From: Sedimentibacter hydroxybenzoicus DSM 7310
GTDB taxonomy: Bacteria > Bacillota > Clostridia > Tissierellales > Sedimentibacteraceae
DNA length: 64,000 bases
Direction: 5' to 3'
NCBI RefSeq assembly: GCF_013403245.1
Contig: NZ_JACBNQ010000001.1
Coordinates: 310,001 to 374,000, forward strand
The notes under the pieces are model-generated. The model had not been told where the DNA came from, ran no database searches, and saw only the letters and a list, made by a program, of their open reading frames with translations. The position numbers and the translations under genes were made by a program. Positions 17,553 through 25,093 of this stretch are shown here, in pieces (the stretch's first letter is position 1; every line of letters starts with the position of its first letter).

Positions 17553-17566
17553 ATTAGGAATGAACA

Positions 17567-19234
17567 ATGATAGATAGGAAACTTTTAGAATTTGAAAAAC
17601 AAGTTATGAAGGATAAATATCCTGATTTTAAGTTTTACCAAGGCAGAGTTGGTAAATTACAAAATATTTGGTGGTCCGGAAAAATAAAAGTAATAAACAT
17701 TACTTATAATGTAGGTATTTGTCTTTCTGATACCTATCCTAATTCAAGACCATATGTATATATTTTGGATGATAGCTTAAACATAGATGATTTAGATACT
17801 CCACATAAAAATAAAAGAAGTTTATGTTTGTATACTAGTGATGGTAGTGAAAATTCATGGCATAAAGAATATAGGTTAGTTGATGTCATTGAAAGATTAA
17901 AAGACTTTTTATACTTGCATCAAAAAGGCAAACATAAAGACGTTCATAAAACAATAATTGATCCTTTAATAGATCTCACCGATACAACAAAATACGTATT
18001 GGATTTTAGCTGGTTTCCTGATAATGGTATGAAGTCGGGATATATAGAGTTTGAAAGTATTTCTTTTAATAGTAATTTTAATTATGCCGTGAAAGTTATG
18101 AATTTTAACATGGAAGAAATTGATTCTATAGAAAATGTCTATATGAAGTGTAGTGGATATTGCATAAAAAAAGAAGTTATCAAATGGATATATTTAAATG
18201 GTGAAAGAATAGAGACAATATTGCACTTAAAAAGAAAAATAGATCTAAATAAGTTTGTTTTTAAGAAAGAAAGTGTAAAAGGTTATTACGATTTAGAAAT
18301 GACCAAATGTATTATATTTACAGGGCGAGATAAAAAAGGAATAGTGATAAATATAGATGAGCGACTTTCTTTTTCAAATGTAATTGAAATTAATAAGAAT
18401 CAATTTTTTGCAAGAAATAAAGGATTAATTGATGTAGACAAGTTAGCTAGCAAGACAGTATCAATATTTGGGGTTGGTTCATTAGGTTCTAAGATGGTTG
18501 AAATGTTAGCAAGGTCAGGTGTTTCAAGTTTTATACTATTTGATTATGATCAATTTACTCCAGAGAACTTGTCAAGAAATATACTTACTATAGAAGATTT
18601 ATTTCTAAATAAAGCAGATGCTATAAAGCATCGTATTAAAAAAATCAATCCTTGGGCTAAAGTAAATTCTGTTAGTTTATCTCAAAACATACTTTATTAT
18701 GACGAATTATACGGGTATGTACTAAGCTTGCTCGAGCAATCAGATCTAATTATCTGTTCTACGGGAGATGCTGAATCTGAATATGATATTAATTTTATTA
18801 TAAATGACTTAAGCAAACATAAGATAGTTCCAACGATATTTACAGCCATTTTAGGCAATGGATTTGGAGGAAGAATGCATAGAGTTGAAATAGGGAAGAC
18901 ACCGTGTTATCAATGTATAAAAATTTTGCAAGAAAGTGATCCTGAATTATATAAATTATTTACTCAAGAAATGTACATGGAAAATGATCAAAATAAATAT
19001 GGCATTTATTCTGAAGCAGGAATTCCAGGACTTGATGTTGATATAAATATGGTTGCTGCTATTACAGCAAAAATGTGTTTGGAGATTTTATTAAATAAAT
19101 CTAATCCCGTTTTTAAATTCAATAGTTACATTTGGGGGAACCAAACAGGGTGGGAATTTAGTGAACCTTTTCAATTAAAAGATATAAGATTTGACCGAGT
19201 TAATAATTGTCCTATTTGTGGTGAAGACAAATGA
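17567..19234 (+). CDS. cap2-like: E2-E1 fusion conjugation enzyme, CBASS Cap2-like
   Basis: A 555-residue fusion in the Cap2 order. The N-terminal E2-like domain (about 1-130) has TYPNSRPYVYIL and a probable catalytic C87 in HKNKRSLCLYTS. A linker region (130-290) follows. The C-terminal ThiF/E1 adenylation domain starts at 292: ATP loop GVGSLG (302-307), acidic D326 in LFDYDQF, and NLSRN with R337. CxxC pairs at 447/450 and 548/551 probably bind zinc. In type II CBASS, Cap2 adenylates the C terminus of the CD-NTase and joins it to targets, priming it. Here the partner is a class III cyclase instead. It shares a 4-base ATGA overlap with the next gene. Confidence 0.85.
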   Translation: MIDRKLLEFEKQVMKDKYPDFKFYQGRVGKLQNIWWSGKIKVINITYNVGICLSDTYPNSRPYVYILDDSLNIDDLDTPHKNKRSLCLYTSDGSENSWHKEYRLVDVIERLKDFLYLHQKGKHKDVHKTIIDPLIDLTDTTKYVLDFSWFPDNGMKSGYIEFESISFNSNFNYAVKVMNFNMEEIDSIENVYMKCSGYCIKKEVIKWIYLNGERIETILHLKRKIDLNKFVFKKESVKGYYDLEMTKCIIFTGRDKKGIVINIDERLSFSNVIEINKNQFFARNKGLIDVDKLASKTVSIFGVGSLGSKMVEMLARSGVSSFILFDYDQFTPENLSRNILTIEDLFLNKADAIKHRIKKINPWAKVNSVSLSQNILYYDELYGYVLSLLEQSDLIICSTGDAESEYDINFIINDLSKHKIVPTIFTAILGNGFGGRMHRVEIGKTPCYQCIKILQESDPELYKLFTQEMYMENDQNKYGIYSEAGIPGLDVDINMVAAITAKMCLEILLNKSNPVFKFNSYIWGNQTGWEFSEPFQLKDIRFDRVNNCPICGEDK

Positions 19235-19665
19235 AGATTTTAATAAATATGACAAACATTCAAATTTTAAACAAATTATATGCAGAATATAAAGCTTATG
19301 AAATAGGAGGAGTATTACTTGGGAAAAAAGTTAATGAAGATATTTTGATAACAAATATTATTTTTAATGTTGATGTTGAGAAATTAAGTCGAAATAAATA
19401 TGTAAGAAACATATTAGGTATAAAAGATGTTATGATTGATATTATTGAAAAAAGCAATTATGAAGTCGATTATATAGGTGAATGGCATACACATATTGGC
19501 ATTAGTACAGTATTTAGTAATATTGACAGGAAGGCTATGATTGAATTAATTGAAGATTTCCCTGAATTAGTATTACTTATCAAAGGCAAGATTGATATAT
19601 CAGCATTTTTATTTACTAATAAAAGTATACGGAAATTAACAATTGAATTAACGGAGGATATATGA
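19231..19665 (+). CDS. cap3-like: JAMM/MPN isopeptidase, CBASS Cap3-like
   Basis: A 144-residue single-domain JAB/MPN protease. The complete JAMM zinc motif is visible: E24 in YEIGGVLLG, then H86-x-H88 in GEWHTH, S96 and D99 (HxH-x7-S-x2-D). In CBASS, Cap3 removes the conjugated CD-NTase and so reverses Cap2. The same role on the cyclase is inferred. ATGA overlaps with both neighbours indicate coupled translation within one operon. Confidence 0.85.
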   Translation: MKILINMTNIQILNKLYAEYKAYEIGGVLLGKKVNEDILITNIIFNVDVEKLSRNKYVRNILGIKDVMIDIIEKSNYEVDYIGEWHTHIGISTVFSNIDRKAMIELIEDFPELVLLIKGKIDISAFLFTNKSIRKLTIELTEDI

Positions 19666-20231
19666 TTGAATTTAAAGACAAAACAGAATTTATTTATAAG
19701 GCAATTGATGATGCAACAAATAATATAAGATATATAGATACAAAGGTTGCTTCTATATTTGTTATCATTGGATTAATAACAACAATGTTCATTAGTTTAG
19801 GGAAAGATACTCTTTTGGTTTATAACCACTTTAGATGTATTCCAATACATGGATGTATAATAGGATTTTCTATATTGTTATATCTTATCGCGATTGTAAT
19901 TTCTGCTATTTATGGATTTAAAACTTTAAAGGCACTAGAGAATCCATGTGATTTTATAAAATTTGAAGATACCGACAAGAAGAGTTTATGGTACTTATTA
20001 AATAGTAGTGATAATAAAATTTCTATAAGTGTAGATGAATATTTAAAAAAGATAAACATCATTAACAATGATGATTTAATTAAAATGATCTCTATTGAAT
20101 TGATGAAAGTAAGTGCAATAAGAAATTTTAAAATTGAAAAAATTAATAAGTCTATATTTTGGTTTAAGATATCATTTGTTTCGATATTAGTTCCGATTAT
20201 ATATATAATGGTGTATTATTCTATTTATTAA
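19662..20231 (+). CDS. Multi-span membrane effector, PycTM-like
   Basis: A 189-residue protein with membrane spans at about 29-46 and 64-86 and a third near the C terminus (166-187). Between spans 2 and 3 lies a soluble stretch of about 80 residues. The opening KAIDDATNNIRYIDTKVASIFVIIGLI is like the Pycsar PycTM/DUF5706 start, where a short amphipathic segment leads into a hydrophobic hairpin. Such effectors are thought to respond to the cyclic nucleotide and damage the membrane. Its start overlaps the JAMM gene by 4 bases and it is last in the operon. Family by pattern only. Confidence 0.7.
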   Translation: MIEFKDKTEFIYKAIDDATNNIRYIDTKVASIFVIIGLITTMFISLGKDTLLVYNHFRCIPIHGCIIGFSILLYLIAIVISAIYGFKTLKALENPCDFIKFEDTDKKSLWYLLNSSDNKISISVDEYLKKINIINNDDLIKMISIELMKVSAIRNFKIEKINKSIFWFKISFVSILVPIIYIMVYYSIY

Positions 20232-20282
20232 TTTTACACATCGAAATTAAATTAGATTTGGAGAGGTAAAGAGTAAAACGCC

Positions 20283-20597
20283 TCCCATGTGTTTACTAGA
20301 TTATCCGATCATTTGGTTCCGGTAAAATCTGAAGAGTATCCTAATGGGCAAGGTCGTGATATAAATAATACTCCAGAAATTTGGGATAAAGATATTATTT
20401 CTGGAAATAGATTAAAAATATTAGTATGCTGCAATGTTAATTTTGACCCAGAATTTTTAGAAGTATATTTGATTTCGAAATATAAGTTAAGATATGGATG
20501 TTATCCTAAATACAATAAAAATAATGCAAGACCATTTAACAGAAGTCCTTTAGCAGATAGCATTATCAATTATACAGAGTTCTTGCTGAATTTATAA
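20283..20597 (+). pseudogene. C-terminal fragment, possibly GIY-YIG nuclease-like
   Basis: The frame is open from an in-frame TAA at 20274 and includes a GTG at 20289 with no good ribosome site. The 100-odd residues read FTRLSDHLVPVK and later FLEVYLISKYKLRYGCYPKYNKN. The pattern R-L-x-x-H-L followed by L-E-x-x-L-I...P-x-Y-N is seen in the second half of GIY-YIG domains. The N-terminal GIY and YIG strands are missing, so the gene is probably truncated at its 5' end. It follows the effector gene by about 50 bases. Family call uncertain. Confidence 0.4.
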
Positions 20598-21047
20598 TGT
20601 TTAATATGATTTCATCCAGAGAATAAGTAAAATAAATTTTTGAGTTTGATCATATAATAGATTCTATTCATGTACACATTATTGTTCTGATATAACTATT
20701 CTGTATGTATATTTGTTAATATCAGAGTTGAGCATAATGAATAAAGTTCCGTTTGGGTTAATAATAATTTGTTAAGTTTACAACTTTATTGTACAAAAAA
20801 GCATTCTGTTACATAGGTTTTATTTAATTAGTATATAACTTTATTATAGAATCTAAATTCTTAATAGCAAAAATTCAATGTCAAATTTTATTTCCAGTTT
20901 ATAACTTTAATGTTGGACTACAAAAATATTTAGTTTTGTCTCCTTGTTCAATCACAATTAAGTTATAAAAATCACAACTTAATCTAACATCGCACCACTA
21001 GGTCCGATGTTAGTAAATATTAATAATGTAAATTTTTTCAAAAAGTA
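20598..21047. other. AT-rich spacer with one hairpin
   Basis: No gene is supported over these 450 bases. The one clear structure is CTAACATCG at 20984-20992 pairing with CGATGTTAG at 21005-21013 across a 12-base loop; no T-run follows. Confidence 0.5.
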
Positions 21048-21078
21048 TTGACATTGACATTACGTCAACTTATATAAT
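21048..21078 (+). promoter_or_regulatory. MerR-type promoter with long spacer and central palindrome
   Basis: TTGACA at 21048-21053 and TATAAT at 21073-21078 are separated by 19 bases instead of 17. The spacer holds the inverted repeat TTGAC-ATTAC-GTCAA (21054-21068). An over-long spacer with a dyad in it is the hallmark of MerR-family promoters, where the activator twists the DNA. No MerR gene lies beside it; the only MerR-type gene in the window is the RDD fusion at 48530-49972. Confidence 0.75.
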
Positions 21079-21120
21079 ATATGTGAAGTGATACTTTTGT
21101 AACAAATGGAGGAAAAAACA

Positions 21121-21591
21121 ATGTCTGAAAAAAGGATTGAAGATGCTTTCAATGAATATTTTACCGGCGATATATTGAAAAATGCATTGGATTTTGCGGA
21201 ATTTTTAAGGGCAAATGAAATGGTTTATAATGGGGATTATGAAATACACTACAAGGGTAAACTTGTGTGTTACATAGATACGCCAAACGATAAGTCGCAT
21301 ATGTGGCGTATCTGGACTGTGGGCGATTATAGTAACGAATATGAGGGGTTTCCGATAGATGAGCGCACGAAAGAAATCGCCTGGGCAAATGTTGTTTACT
21401 GCGGAAATTGTGACGATGTCGATTGCGACCCGGGAAAAACGGAAATAATATTCGGGAAAGAGTTTGTTAATGTTTGTAAAGGTGCTGACAACCTCGCTAT
21501 GAGATTTAAGAATCCGAATGCCGAGACGTTGGAATGCGCGGAAAAAATGGTTGATATGAGAAAATATTTTGTTGATAATTACATTGTATAA
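21121..21591 (+). CDS. Conserved hypothetical protein under MerR-type control
   Basis: The ATG at 21121 follows TGGAGG; an in-frame ATG at 21106 overlaps that ribosome site and is rejected. The 156-residue protein is acidic and soluble, with aromatic strands (MVYNGDYEIHYKGKLVCYID, HMWRIWTVGDY). A cysteine-rich stretch CGNCDDVDCDPGK (about 98-112) could bind metal or a thiol-reactive ligand. I do not recognise a named family. Its GC content is higher than the surrounding DNA, suggesting separate origin. The promoter suggests induction by a small molecule or drug sensed by a MerR regulator located elsewhere. Confidence 0.7.
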   Translation: MSEKRIEDAFNEYFTGDILKNALDFAEFLRANEMVYNGDYEIHYKGKLVCYIDTPNDKSHMWRIWTVGDYSNEYEGFPIDERTKEIAWANVVYCGNCDDVDCDPGKTEIIFGKEFVNVCKGADNLAMRFKNPNAETLECAEKMVDMRKYFVDNYIV

Positions 21592-21621
21592 GCATAGATA
21601 GTAAACAGTTATCATATGTTT

Positions 21622-21658
21622 CGCGTAGCTTCGGGTCAAGTTGACTCGAAGTTGCGCG
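21622..21658. repeat. Long imperfect hairpin (18-bp RNA stem)
   Basis: The arm at 21622-21639 pairs with 21641-21658 using Watson-Crick pairs plus G-U wobble, around a GUUG-type turn. It lies just after the MerR-controlled gene and could end its transcript, although only a weak T-rich tail follows. Confidence 0.55.
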
Positions 21659-22066
21659 AGAGATTTAAATGTACGACTTAACTTTGGTGTTCAGTTCAAA
21701 ATGAAGATAGGTTTTTAATTTCCTGAATCTAATGCAAATTGCGTGGCACCATGTTACTTGAAAAGATAATTGAAATCATCATATTCCTCTTCAAAATAAA
21801 ATTTAAAGTCAATTATAGAAACATTGCCATATATATTGGAAGATGAACTATCACGAAAAAGCAAGTTGGTGAGTATAAATTTTGCACGAAAAGGCAGGTA
21901 ATATATTCATATTTCTTACGAAAAAGCAGCATGATTGATTTTCTTAGTAAGCGTAGCTCATAATATATATTATTTATTATGAGAGTAGTAATTGGTGTGA
22001 ACTATATAAAATCATTGACAAATAGAACGAATTAGTTATATTATATAGTAGAGAGGAAATACTATT
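21659..22066. other. Non-coding gap with spaced repeats and a gene scrap
   Basis: Three ACGAAAA(A/G)GCA motifs start at 21853, 21886 and 21918, spaced 33 and 32 bases apart. Bases 21942-21972 match 33892-33923 inside the CPBP protease gene (CTTAGT-AGCGTAGCTCAT-ATATATATTAT), so a scrap of a related gene lies here. No open gene is supported. Confidence 0.45.
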
Positions 22067-22426
22067 ATGTATAATATTGAAATTTACGAAGATAAGAACG
22101 GAGATTCTCCTATAGCTAATTATTTGGAAGAGTTAAATAAAAAGGCGAAGAATAGTAAGGAGCATCGTTTGCGGCTAAAAAAGATAGCTGAATATATAGA
22201 ATTATTAAAATCTTATGGAACAAGAGCAGGGTTGCCTGCTACTAAGCATTTAGATGGCGATATTTGGGAGCTTAGACCGATGAACGATAGGATATTGTTT
22301 ATATATTGGAAAGATAATGTTTTTGTGTTGTTGCATCACTTTATAAAGAAGACACAGAAAACACCACAAAGAGAGATTGATAGGGCAAAGCGAAATTTAA
22401 AAGACTTTTTGGAAAGGAGTGAATGA
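22067..22426 (+). CDS. higB-like: HigB/RelE-type toxin (phage-derived Gp49-like)
   Basis: A 119-residue protein with an AGAGGAAA ribosome site. The layout fits the HigB/Gp49-like RelE superfamily: KIAEYIELLKSYGTRAGLPATKHLDGDIWELRPMNDRILFIYW, then LLHHFIKKTQKTPQREIDRAKRN. Key features are the WELRP strand, an arginine-rich centre, and the HxFxKKxxKTP strand before a last helix. Such toxins are ribosome-dependent mRNA endonucleases. The antitoxin gene begins one base after the stop, giving a toxin-first order as in higBA. Confidence 0.9.
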   Translation: MYNIEIYEDKNGDSPIANYLEELNKKAKNSKEHRLRLKKIAEYIELLKSYGTRAGLPATKHLDGDIWELRPMNDRILFIYWKDNVFVLLHHFIKKTQKTPQREIDRAKRNLKDFLERSE

Positions 22427-22427
22427 T

Positions 22428-22733
22428 ATGGCAGCGAAAACAAGAAAATGGGATGAGATATATGAGAACCTCGACTCATTAACTCCGGAAGATAGAGATG
22501 AAATTGAACTGAAAGTAAAAATCATTGGACAGATATTAGATGCCCGTAAAGAAAAGGGAATTACACAGGCAGAATTAGAATCAATAAGCGGGGTAAACCA
22601 AACTTTCATATCAAGACTTGAAAATAATGGAATGGACCCACAGCTAACAACAATATTGAAAATTTTACATCCATTAGGAAAAACATTAGCTGTGGTTCCT
22701 ATTCAGGAGCAAACAGGACTTAACCAACAGTAG
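22428..22733 (+). CDS. higA-like: HigA-type antitoxin with XRE helix-turn-helix
   Basis: The ATG at 22428 is placed 8 bases after AAAGGAG, and is preferred over a GTG at 22419. The 101-residue product carries an XRE-type helix-turn-helix, AELESISGVNQTFISRLENN, in its middle (about 50-70) and an N-terminal region that would wrap the toxin. It should neutralise the upstream toxin and repress the shared promoter. The tail (GLNQQ) is followed by leftovers of a PIN-antitoxin gene. Confidence 0.9.
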   Translation: MAAKTRKWDEIYENLDSLTPEDRDEIELKVKIIGQILDARKEKGITQAELESISGVNQTFISRLENNGMDPQLTTILKILHPLGKTLAVVPIQEQTGLNQQ

Positions 22734-22737
22734 ATTA

Positions 22738-23396
22738 GAAATATATAACAAAGCAAAGAAACATTGGGATAATATGTAGAAATTGAAAATACTGATAAAA
22801 AATCAACACGGATAAATAATACGTGTTGATTTTTTTAAAATGAAAGTTTTGAGTAATTGTTCAGGGAAAAGATGAAACAAGCTGTAACAACTTTATGTAT
22901 TGAAGAATATAATGATAACAATATTATACAGGAGTGGTATTCATGCTTAAAATACTATTGTACGGCAGTACACAGGAGCGTAAGATACTGGAGGACGCAT
23001 TGCAGAAGCCTCTTAGGGAAAAAAACATTTCCTTCAATATTCACTATTTATCAAACCCTCAGCAGCTCATGAAGAATTATCTTCTTAACAGCAGCTACAG
23101 ACTTATTGTTGCGTGTCTGGACTGCAGTACCTCTTATGTAATTAAAGACGGCTGCATGCCTGTTTCTCATATTGTTACAGGCACTATGAGTTTTCCTCCG
23201 ACTCCTGAGGAAATAGACGAAAGGCTTATGAGAAACCCGGAGCTTGCAAGCTTTTACTCCCACGGAGAATATACCGTAACTCACCGTGGTTTAACACATA
23301 AAATTCCCTATGAAGAAATAGATTACCTCCAAAGTGATAACAAAAAAACTATAATACATCTGACAAACGGAGATACGGAAATTATCCAAAAGGGTA
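22738..23396 (+). repeat. Direct repeat, copy 1 of a duplicated LytTR segment
   Basis: About 659 bases nearly identical to 35402-36058. The copy starts inside the last codons of a PIN-antitoxin gene (still reading ...YNKAKKHWDNM-stop at about 22742-22779 in one frame), includes the terminator at 22797-22836, and runs into the LytTR gene until the middle of its DNA-binding domain. Confidence 0.85.
22797..22836 (+). terminator. Rho-independent terminator
   Basis: AAATCAACACG pairs with CGTGTTGATTT, loop of about 11 bases, followed by T7. The same hairpin recurs at 35465-35500, where it ends the PIN/antitoxin pair. Here it was carried in with the duplication. Confidence 0.8.
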
Positions 23397-23629
23397 TAGG
23401 AAAGGTAAATGCCGAAATTAACAGAAAATATTTTGCTAAATGCTGCATCGGAGTTATTGTAAATACACGAAATATCTATGAAATACACCGTTTGGAAAAA
23501 AGCAGCAGGATTATAGAGCTTAAGTCAGGAGCCAAGGTCATAATGACAGAAGGATATTTTAAGAAATTTACAGATGCCTATTCAATGTCGGTTTCGAAGC
23601 TGGCAGACCTGAAAACTCTTGATGATTAA
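22943..23629 (+). CDS. LytTR-domain transcriptional regulator (1)
   Basis: The ATG at 22943 follows CAGGAG; an upstream in-frame start at 22934 lies on the ribosome site. The 228-residue protein has a C-terminal LytTR DNA-binding domain (about 110-215): GEYTVTHRGLTHKIPYEEIDYLQSDNKKTIIHLTNGDTEI, then YFAKCCIGVIVNTRNIYEIHRLEKSSRIIELKSGAKVIMTEGY. The N-terminal part resembles a receiver in length (LKILLYGS start) but lacks the phospho-acceptor aspartate pattern, so it is not a normal response regulator. A related protein is encoded next door. Confidence 0.85.
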   Translation: MLKILLYGSTQERKILEDALQKPLREKNISFNIHYLSNPQQLMKNYLLNSSYRLIVACLDCSTSYVIKDGCMPVSHIVTGTMSFPPTPEEIDERLMRNPELASFYSHGEYTVTHRGLTHKIPYEEIDYLQSDNKKTIIHLTNGDTEIIQKGIGKVNAEINRKYFAKCCIGVIVNTRNIYEIHRLEKSSRIIELKSGAKVIMTEGYFKKFTDAYSMSVSKLADLKTLDD

Positions 23630-23828
23630 AAAAATGTATATATATCCAAATGCAAAAAAAACAAAATGGAAATTTTTTCGGGATTTGCTCTGAAATCTAC
23701 ATAAATCCTTGATGAAAAAATTAAAAATTAATTGAAATTACCACATTCTCCAAAAACAAAAATCTCAAAAATATTTATGCAGTATTTGTGTATAAATTAA
23801 ATATATTAAAATATAAGGAATGATTAAT

Positions 23829-24509
23829 TTGAATAATAAAATTGCTTTGTACGGATCCGCTAAAAAGTTAACACAAATAGAAGGTGTATTGACCAAGCTT
23901 TTTAATAAAAATAATATTCCCTTTGAGATACATCTGATTTCAGACTCAGAGCAATTCCTTAGGGAATTTTTGATTAAGAATGATTTCCGGCTTTTTATGG
24001 TGAGTGAAAAAGGCACTGTGTCATACATGATGAAAATGTATAAAAACTTTGACCAACAGACTACACGTTACGCCTGCGGTAAGATGAATTTCCCTTTGAC
24101 ACAAAAGGAGCTTTCCGATCATATGCTTGAAGCAGTTAAATCGTCACACTCATGCCCCTACGGTATATATGCGGCAAAAAATGCAAAAATGTCCAGACTG
24201 ATACAACACTCGGACATCGAATGTATTTATAGGGACAATACAAAATCAGTGTTTTTCCTGCAAAGCGGAGAAACTATGGAGGTACCGGATTCAATTTCCA
24301 GGATATTTGCCGAGCTTGACGCAAATTATTTTATAAAATGCAGCAAGGGAGTTATTGTTAATTTTTTTAATATTGAGCAGGTAAGTGATGACTATAAAAC
24401 TATCTTAACAAAGTCCGGCGCGGAAATCCCAATGTCAAGAATCGGAGAAAAGCGGTATTTCAAGTCGCTTTCTCTTTCAATTGCGGGCGTTAACGTGTTT
24501 AACTACTGA
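23829..24509 (+). CDS. LytTR-domain transcriptional regulator (2)
   Basis: I place the start at a TTG (23829), about 9 bases after AAGGA and aligned with the N terminus of the neighbour; the ATG at 23820 is too close to that site. The 226-residue protein shares the NNKIALYGSAKK opening and the C-terminal LytTR domain: RLIQHSDIECIYRDNTKSVFFLQSGETMEV, YFIKCSKGVIVNFFNIEQV and ILTKSGAEIPMSR. The two paralogues may heterodimerise or control adjacent genes. Again no canonical receiver aspartate is seen. Confidence 0.8.
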   Translation: MNNKIALYGSAKKLTQIEGVLTKLFNKNNIPFEIHLISDSEQFLREFLIKNDFRLFMVSEKGTVSYMMKMYKNFDQQTTRYACGKMNFPLTQKELSDHMLEAVKSSHSCPYGIYAAKNAKMSRLIQHSDIECIYRDNTKSVFFLQSGETMEVPDSISRIFAELDANYFIKCSKGVIVNFFNIEQVSDDYKTILTKSGAEIPMSRIGEKRYFKSLSLSIAGVNVFNY

Positions 24510-24575
24510 TGTTTTGCCACTGCTTGTCACTTTTTTTCAGTATGTGTATATAATGTGGCGAAAGGATGTGAGGTT

Positions 24576-24800
24576 ATGGCGATAATTAAAATCCACAAAA
24601 ATAGTAAGATCAGATTAGTGCTGAACGCAGGTCTTGATGATAATAATAAGCAAATTACAAAATATAAGACCATGGATAAAGCAAGGTCTGAAGCTGAAGA
24701 TGAAGTATTGTTTGACATTGCGAAAAAGGCTGCTTCTCTCCAAAAGCATTCTCTGACAAATATTATAAAATATGAAGAGTATATGCTTTTAGAGCAATAA
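24576..24800 (+). CDS. DUF1659-type small protein
   Basis: The ATG at 24576 follows GTGAGG; a GTG at 24555 is less likely. The 74-residue product (MAIIKIHKNSKIRLVLNAG..., ending EEYMLLEQ) has the size and core K-x-R-L-V-L-N-x-G-x-D-x-x-x-K-Q-I of DUF1659 proteins. These are usually followed by a DUF2922 gene in Clostridia and Bacilli, exactly as here. Function unknown. Confidence 0.75.
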   Translation: MAIIKIHKNSKIRLVLNAGLDDNNKQITKYKTMDKARSEAEDEVLFDIAKKAASLQKHSLTNIIKYEEYMLLEQ

Positions 24801-24833
24801 TCAATATGAACCTGAATGCAAGGGGGTGATGCT

Positions 24834-25044
24834 ATGTCTACGAAATTGACTATGTCATTCAAATGTGCGGAAGGCGGTACCTTCTCCTGTTAATATAGAT
24901 GATCCATTGGATGAATTGACGGCAGTACAGGTAGGTGCTGTTATGGATGATATAATTGCTGCAGACGCATTTGATATAAAAGGCGGTCTGAAGGAGAAGG
25001 CATCCGCAGAAATCATAACGATTACGACAAATAAATTGTTATAA
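24834..25044 (+). pseudogene. DUF2922-type gene with a single-base frameshift
   Basis: A strong GGGGGTG ribosome site precedes the ATG. The first 19 codons (STKLTMSFKCAEGGTFSC) run into TAA at 24891. One extra base near 24878 restores the expected frame, which continues as PVNIDDPLDELTAVQVGAV... to TAA at 25044, matching the usual 70-residue DUF2922 size. It is either a broken gene, a sequencing error or, less likely, a programmed +1 frameshift. A scrap of a related gene occurs at 32484-32540. Confidence 0.75.
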
Positions 25045-25046
25045 AT

Positions 25047-25071
25047 AAAGGGGGCGGACAAGCCCCCCTTT
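25047..25071. terminator. Convergent GC-rich terminator
   Basis: AAAGGGGGC pairs with GCCCCCTTT around a 6-base loop. It stands between the DUF2922 gene and the convergent gene at 25094-25732 and can serve both strands. Confidence 0.85.
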
Positions 25072-25093
25072 ACGAACATAAAATCATTTTAAC

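Noticed and set aside
20984-21013. Hairpin CTAACATCG/CGATGTTAG as a terminator
   Set aside because: Twelve-base loop and no T-run on either strand; could be an operator but nothing supports it.
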